From Rhyacophila brunnea (Eukaryota > Arthropoda > Insecta > Trichoptera > Rhyacophilidae), in assembly GCA_022495005.1 (NCBI GenBank), contig JAGYXB010001324.1, positions 2,914,001 through 2,978,000 of the forward strand: 64,000 nt of DNA, in the 5' to 3' direction. The position numbers were made by a program, and so were the translations under genes. The first letter of the stretch is position 1. Each line of letters begins with the position of its first letter. The notes beneath the pieces were generated by a model that did not search any database, was not told the origin of the DNA, and worked only from the letters and a program-made list of their open reading frames with translations. This document shows, one piece after another, positions 58,947 to 64,000 of this stretch.

Positions 58947-59514
58947 GTGTCGATCAGTAGCAAAGGGTGGAGGTAGCCTGTTAATATCCAACATAATTAG
59001 TGTATATTAAACTTTGTTAGTCGTGCGTATTTGTTTTCATTGAACTAAGACTACAATTTACAGATGGTGTCGGTTACTTTTTAAAAATCAATTAATTAAT
59101 CCCTGCCTAAACCAAACCATAATAGTTTTTATATATTTTGGGTAATATGACTAAGATTTGCATACTTTTTCATTCATGTTTATTTGTTTTCATTGAATTA
59201 AGAATACATTTTGCACATATTGTTGGTTTATTTTTTTTTTAAATCATTAAGCCCTGTCTATTCTGTATATTGTCATGCATGATTTAATTACATAATTTTA
59301 GATATTTTATAGATAGACAAGTATTTTTTTACTATTATCTATTATGGCATGGTTTTCGCAGGATTGCATTGAATTTTAAAAACTGACCAACACCATCTGA
59401 AAATTGTAGTATTATTTCAATCAACACAAATACGTATGACTGACAAAGTTTAGTATGCACTATTTATGGGAGATCTTAACAGCATACTTCCACCCTTCGC
59501 CACTGGTGTCGAGT
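58947..59514. mobile_element. hAT-like MITE family C, copy 3
   Basis: Element 58955-59506, with the clearest ends of the family: CAGTAGCAAAGGGTGGAGG at the left and CCACCCTTCGCCACTG at the right (reversed CAGTGGCGAAGGGTGG). The flanks GTGTCGAT and GTGTCGAG match at 7 of 8 positions. The arms pair over more than 150 bp. Confidence 0.88.
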
Positions 59515-59718
59515 TAGATTAAATATCGCGGGTATCCTAACCAGGAAAAGAACAGTTTTAGATATATATGCATAGAAGCAAATGCTGGAGGAGGCCTAGA
59601 CCAACACAGGATTGTAACGCCAGGAATAAATAATACTAAAAATCATTTCCCTATAATATTTATACTTGCGTGGATACATAATGTCGTTTGAGTACATAAA
59701 ATATAATCAGAATCTAAC

Positions 59719-60406
59719 AGCGTGTTTGAACATGTACTTAACCTAAAAATAAATCATATTTTTTTACACGGTACATGTTCAAACACGCGCGTTAATATGA
59801 TCTTACTCCCTACTTCATTTATTGTTTGTCAATTTATGACTATGGTCGTATGCTGTAGCTTAACCACTGGGATATGCGAATAGAAATCATGTATTTCAAA
59901 AAAATACTACCTTATTCTTAGGTCAATAATTATTAAAAAACAATCATTATTCGTAGGATGTTTATCACATTTGAATGGTTAAAAACATAGCTTTTGATCA
60001 ATTTCTTTATAATTATCTTCAAATGTGTAAATTGTGCCCATTTTTTAAATTATAAAATGGCAAATTCTTGTCAAATTTGGGATCACAGAGATTATAAAAT
60101 ATATTTTTTTATCGTAAATATTTCACTACACAATGTTATTAATTTTACTAATGGTTTTATAAATGCGTTTAAAAATTAATAAATCTAAAAAAATCTTAAC
60201 ACCACTGCACATGGATGTACTGAAATATAACTATATTCTAAAACATTAGATCGAGAGGTTTAAAAGAATACTATTTTATGTAATAAAAATACTTTATGCA
60301 GTCATCAAATGTTTAAAATATATATATAGAATAATAAGGCTTCAAAATTATATAAATAGATTATCTACAACGTTTAGGGTATGTCCAGGATCATGCTTTG
60401 AAAATA
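59719..60406 (+). mobile_element. Element D, one-armed copy
   Basis: Starts in the loop region (GTGTTTGAACATGTACTTAA, then GGTACATGTTCAAACACGCG) and continues through the whole right arm as in 24440-25105, with AGCTTAACCACTGGG, ATTCTTAGGTCAATAATTA and TGTCCAGGATCATG. Only about 20-25 bp of the left arm survive. Divergence from D copy 1 is higher than between that copy's two arms. Confidence 0.85.
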
Positions 60407-61829
60407 CCATATCACCTCCATTCTAACCTACGTTGGGCATGTGGGCCGTTAAATCTCGTTTAAGTATTTTCAATATTGAATAAAATAATAATAATGAATT
60501 TCATAGTTTGCCTCTAACCGTAACCAAATAACACATCGTACCTCTTGGATCCAACTTGATATGGAGAGCTAAAACTATTTTATCATCCACTTTCACGATA
60601 CACATACGGCACGCTGAGTATAGTATCCTTTTTGAAGTATTACTTTCAAGTACGCCTTTCTTATATGCGTATGATGTATTGATAGTTTTCGAGGAAATAT
60701 AAAAATATATTCACGATAACATCACAGATAGCTATATATCAGCCCGCTGCGAGCTTTTTATTCAAAGCTCCCGCGACATTTCCCGTGCGTTCTGCCACAC
60801 TCGATATAAAATATAATATAAAATATAAGTAATATAAAGGTATAAAATATCACCAGAAGATGAATTTGAGTGGCTTAGATGGCAGGCAATATTTTTGATG
60901 CAAATACATTTGATATTTGAATTCCTACAAACTGTCACAGAAAAGATACCTTACTTTCAAAGCTTTCAAAAATATTTACTTTACGTGTACTTACATACAG
61001 AGTGACTTGTAAATATTACTGTATTTCTAATATTCTTTGATTTATTTCGAATCTAAGTATGTAATTGTGTTATCCAAAATTTATAAGCACCTCCTCGAAA
61101 ATATTTTTTTTTAACAGATTCTTGGCCTTGAGAAAATCAGGCATGGCTCATCCGGTGTCTGAAATATTCTCCGTCCACTATTTATCGACTACAATCCTTC
61201 CTAATAACTTTCAGAAACAAACTGACAGCTGTCAAATAATTACTTCGTGTAAACAAATATATTAAATTATAACTACGGACAAAGGAAAATATTGTATTGA
61301 TTTGATTACAAATGCAAACACAATGAATTATTAGCAAGCATTTGCAATATTTTTGGTCATCGATAATTGGAAACATTGTGTTGCAGGAAATGACACATTT
61401 TGATATCTAGTTATTTGAAAAACTTGATTTTTTAAATCTTTCCTTATTTGAATTTATCAAAATAGTGACTAGTTTCATCATAGATATTAAAAGATATTTG
61501 AGAGAGATGGAAAAATAAAGTGAAGCCTTCTAAATGTTTAAGAAAGTCACATTTTATTTAGATTTTAAACAGTTTTAGTATTTCCTACTTTCACGATAAA
61601 TCTACGGATATTTTATCTTTGCTATTGTTAATAAAAATTAAAACACAAACAAATTGTTATTTTCATAATTTCTTGACTCAAATTGATATACTCAGTTAAC
61701 TTCAGTTATTGTCAGGGTTCCCAGATTTCCAAAATCACAGATCGGTACATTCATTATTTCGAACGATCAACAAAAAAAAAGAATTAAGGAAGAAATTAAT
61801 AAAAAATACATAATTTCAATTAAATTATA
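60407..61829. other. No gene recognised
   Basis: Mostly AT-rich, without shared repeats. CAGGGTTCCCAGATTTCC at 61713 looks like an hAT-type end but has no proven partner. Confidence 0.4.
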
Positions 61830-63174
61830 TTAACTCATTAGTGGCACATGTGTTCATATGGACACATCAATTTTGTTGATGGTGTGACATGAATTTTTAT
61901 TTGTTTTAAAAATTGTTTATTTACATTTTTTATGTATCTGTAATATAACAGAGAATGAATAGTGAAAATAAAATTTTCATATCGTTTTTAAGTTTTGAGA
62001 TAATAGCCGTGTCCATATGGACACGCGTGACATTTATGTTATCATTTTTTTTTTGGATTGTATGGTTTATTAGTAGAATTATTATAAAGTATGATAGTTT
62101 TCAATACACATTACACACAAGCTAATATTGCATTTTCTTCACTGCGTTCTGATTTCAGATGTTTCTTTTTCTTTCAAAAATCAGTCACAGCGTCGATTTT
62201 TTCTATTTTTTTGAATAAAATAATGTAACCCATTAAATCTAATATCTGCTAGAACCATTGATTTTGATGAACATAATTTTGAATATCCATCCTATTAAGG
62301 ATCCATCACCGTTCTTGTTTTCCACATTTTCCCCGTAAAATTGATATTTTGTGCAGCTAGGTGTAATTGCGTGTAGAATCTCCAGTTATAGTATAAAATA
62401 TCAGGTTGGTTTATCTATGTTCTTGCATTTCTAGATTTAACTTGTGTATCTGATTTTAATTGTCTATGATTTAAATTATCGATTGTTCCACCACCATCCT
62501 CATCTGTTAAAACCGCAGGATCTGGTTGGTGGTGAGATAAATAATACTATTATATTCGTCGACATTATCATCATCACTAGCTTCATAAAGTGCATTCAAT
62601 GCATTATTTACCAGCATTTCTCTTTCTTCAATCTTAGACATATCCCAGAAACTAAATACTTTGACAAAATGAGAATAATATATTTTATAAAAAATATAGT
62701 GATAACACTGATAACAAATCATAATTTACATTTGTAGTATTAAGTGGCACGCGTGTCCATATGGACACGCATTAATTCATTATGCAATAACACCACATAA
62801 ACAAAAATAATTCCATTTCGTAATTACATATCATAAAACTGAACACGTTTATAATGCATTCAATGACAGAAATATTATTCTTTGAAACAATATAATCAGA
62901 AAACCACGGTTACCTTTAACATAAATCCATCATTTTATGATTATTAAATGAATGGCCACTTTGACACTTGATATTAATTTTATTATATCAGCTAGATCAT
63001 CCAAATGACAAACAATTGAAGCAGTGTACTTATTTCAACTGATTAACGTTTATAAACCAAATTATTATTTTAAAATAACAATTAGCCACAGTAAACTGTA
63101 CTACAATAATTGCGTGTCCATATGGATACGGGTGACACTAACGTGAGCAATGGGGTCTGGCACTAAAGAGTTAA
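61830..63174 (-). mobile_element. Decayed piggyBac-like transposon with TTAA duplications
   Basis: TTAA stands at 61830-61833 and 63171-63174. Just inside are inverted ends: CTCATTAGTGGCAC at the left and, reversed, CTCTTTAGTGCCAGACC at the right, over an element of 1337 bp. An 18-bp palindrome CGTGTCCATATGGACACG is present four times, two near each end (about 61852, 62013, 62752 and 63114), with small variations in the outer two. The minus strand holds remnants of the acidic N-terminus of a piggyBac transposase. The catalytic region is missing. TTAA target sites plus this N-terminus identify the superfamily. Confidence 0.85.
62415..62641 (-). pseudogene. piggyBac-type transposase, N-terminal remnant
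   Basis: From ATG at 62641 the frame reads MSKIEEREMLVNNALNALYE followed by ASDDDNVDEYNS. After a frameshift near 62535 the other frame gives HHQPDPAVLTDEDGGGTIDN and then LNHRQLKSD, ending at a stop at 62415. The acidic stretch followed by PP/QP...LTDEDSG...NL.GRQL is the usual start of insect piggyBac-family transposases. The central catalytic domain with its aspartates and the C-terminal cysteine-rich region are not found between here and the element's end. A possible further coding trace (minus 62300-62390) could not be placed in the protein. Confidence 0.7.
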
Positions 63175-63450
63175 AATATAATGTAAATAAGTACATATTT
63201 ATACAGAATAGAACATATAAAAATAGTCACATAATAATTTGCAGGGATCACAATTATTAAAATATATTGATTAGATACAATTACAGGAATTACATTTTGA
63301 TATAAGTGCAAAAATTCATACAATAAGTATTTTGCTGAGCTTCTAGACAGTTTCAATTTTTATTCATAAAAGGTGGTATGCCAGGCTGTCTACAAAAATA
63401 AAGCGTGCCTCTTTAACTATACATTTTTATACATATACAACTTGTTAAGT
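63175..63450. other. No gene recognised
   Basis: AT-rich spacer. Confidence 0.4.
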
Positions 63451-63536
63451 CGGGATTTTCAAAGGCAATGCGGGATTCGGGATTTTTCTATTAAACTCGG
63501 GAGAATCCCGCTCAAAAAGGGACGTCTGGCAACCCT
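63451..63536. repeat. CGGGATT-rich terminal fragment of a DNA element
   Basis: CGGGATT words in both orientations are followed by AGGGACGTCTGGCAACCCT. Reversed, the edge reads AGGGTTGCCAGACGTCCC, which looks like an hAT-type terminus. No opposite end is proven. Confidence 0.4.
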
Positions 63537-63954
63537 AATTATAGTTGAAAACAATTCAATAACCTTATATGTGTAAATTGTTTACATAATAAACGAAATA
63601 TCTAATTTAGTAATCAGTATGTCTTTTCAAGGCCTGCAAAATTAAAATCAGCTTGGTTAGGTTTAGTTTAGAGGTTATCATGAGATTCTTAAAAATTTAT
63701 AAAATTTTAATTACATTTACGTTTTTATCAATAAGATCTTTCTTTTGGTCTTCTCTGCGAGTAAAGGTTTATATAATGTTGTCATTCTATGCATTATGGC
63801 CTAACAATATATATATATAAATAAAATAAAATAAAGTAATTTGAGTACAACTTTTACATTACAAACAGCGATACAAAATAAGAATGGGTAATAAGAAAGC
63901 CATATATTTCTTTGTCTCATTGTAGGTATATACATAGTTGAGTCGTTCTCATCT
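63537..63954. other. No gene recognised; TA and AATAA microsatellites
   Basis: A TA run followed by AAATAAAATAAAATAAAG lies at 63808-63836. The rest is unassigned. Confidence 0.4.
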
Positions 63955-64000
63955 TGGAGTGTTTTGTTTCGCTCGCCTCTTTCTGTAATTGGGCAGTGGA
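63955..64000 (-). repeat. Short dispersed repeat K, partial copy at the window edge
   Basis: Reversed, ATTACAGAAAGAGGCGAGCG followed by AAACAAAAC resembles AATTTGAAAGAGGCAAGAGA at 9468. It is cut by the end of the window. Confidence 0.4.

Noticed and set aside
61713..63536. Single hAT element bounded by CAGGGTTCCCAGATTTCC and its reverse AGGGTTGCCAGACGTCC
   Set aside because: The two ends are similar only in the first 10 bases, the 8-bp flanks do not match, and the piggyBac-like element inside already accounts for most of the interval.
1..64000. CRISPR array, operons, bacterial ribosomal RNA or ribosome binding sites
   Set aside because: No regular repeat-spacer structure exists, and LINE, SINE, piggyBac and hAT content shows eukaryotic nuclear DNA.

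Overview
The window looks like AT-rich nuclear DNA of an insect or close relative. No bacterial gene organisation is present and I recognise no conserved host gene. The identifiable content is almost entirely transposable-element debris of types common in insects: RTE-like, CR1/jockey-like and RNase H-type LINE remnants, three tRNA-derived SINE families, piggyBac-like and hAT-like DNA elements, many MITEs, and one LTR retrotransposon. The order of insect cannot be fixed from this sequence alone. Family letters below (A, B, C...) are local labels given here by comparing copies within the window. No database was searched.

Layout. 0.4-4.2 kb: two LINE 3' fragments, one copy of repeat A, and a 12-unit tandem array built from an RTE-like 3' tail. 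5-8.6 kb: a MITE (B), an hAT-like element with CCCGGGATT ends, a LINE tail, an LTR-like segment and an hAT MITE (C). 8.7-12.2 kb: almost nothing recognisable. 12.2-20.7 kb: SINEs, CR1/jockey-like LINE pieces, and MITEs B, H, I and E. 22-25.1 kb: a LINE tail, MITE B and a 1.37 kb near-perfect palindrome (D). 25.7-38.1 kb: SINE F copies, smaller foldback elements, a foldback minisatellite, E copies, an hAT MITE and LTR-like pieces. 38.9-45.3 kb: repeats I, A, J and G, plus one weak candidate for a host terminal exon on the minus strand (39834-39980). 45.3-48.2 kb: no recognised feature. 48.2-53.1 kb: a SINE, LINE fragments, and the clearest structure of the window, a gag-only LTR retrotransposon (50289-52810, minus strand). 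It has two LTRs of about 400 bp, a polypurine tract and a GTAT target duplication, and it is inserted into an older RTE-like LINE. 53.4-64 kb: G elements, an inverted pair of A copies, an hAT MITE, a one-armed D copy, and a decayed piggyBac-like element with TTAA duplications and four copies of an 18-bp palindrome.

How the parts relate. None of the elements looks able to move by itself: LINEs are 3' fragments with frameshifts, the piggyBac keeps only the N-terminal part of its transposase, and the LTR element lacks pol. The MITEs and SINEs would depend on enzymes encoded elsewhere. Nesting (LTR element in LINE, possible LTR-like insert in an E copy, SINE next to a truncated E copy) gives a relative order of insertion. 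The density of copies in both orientations and the long palindromes make the window a reasonable place to look for small RNAs, but that is inference.
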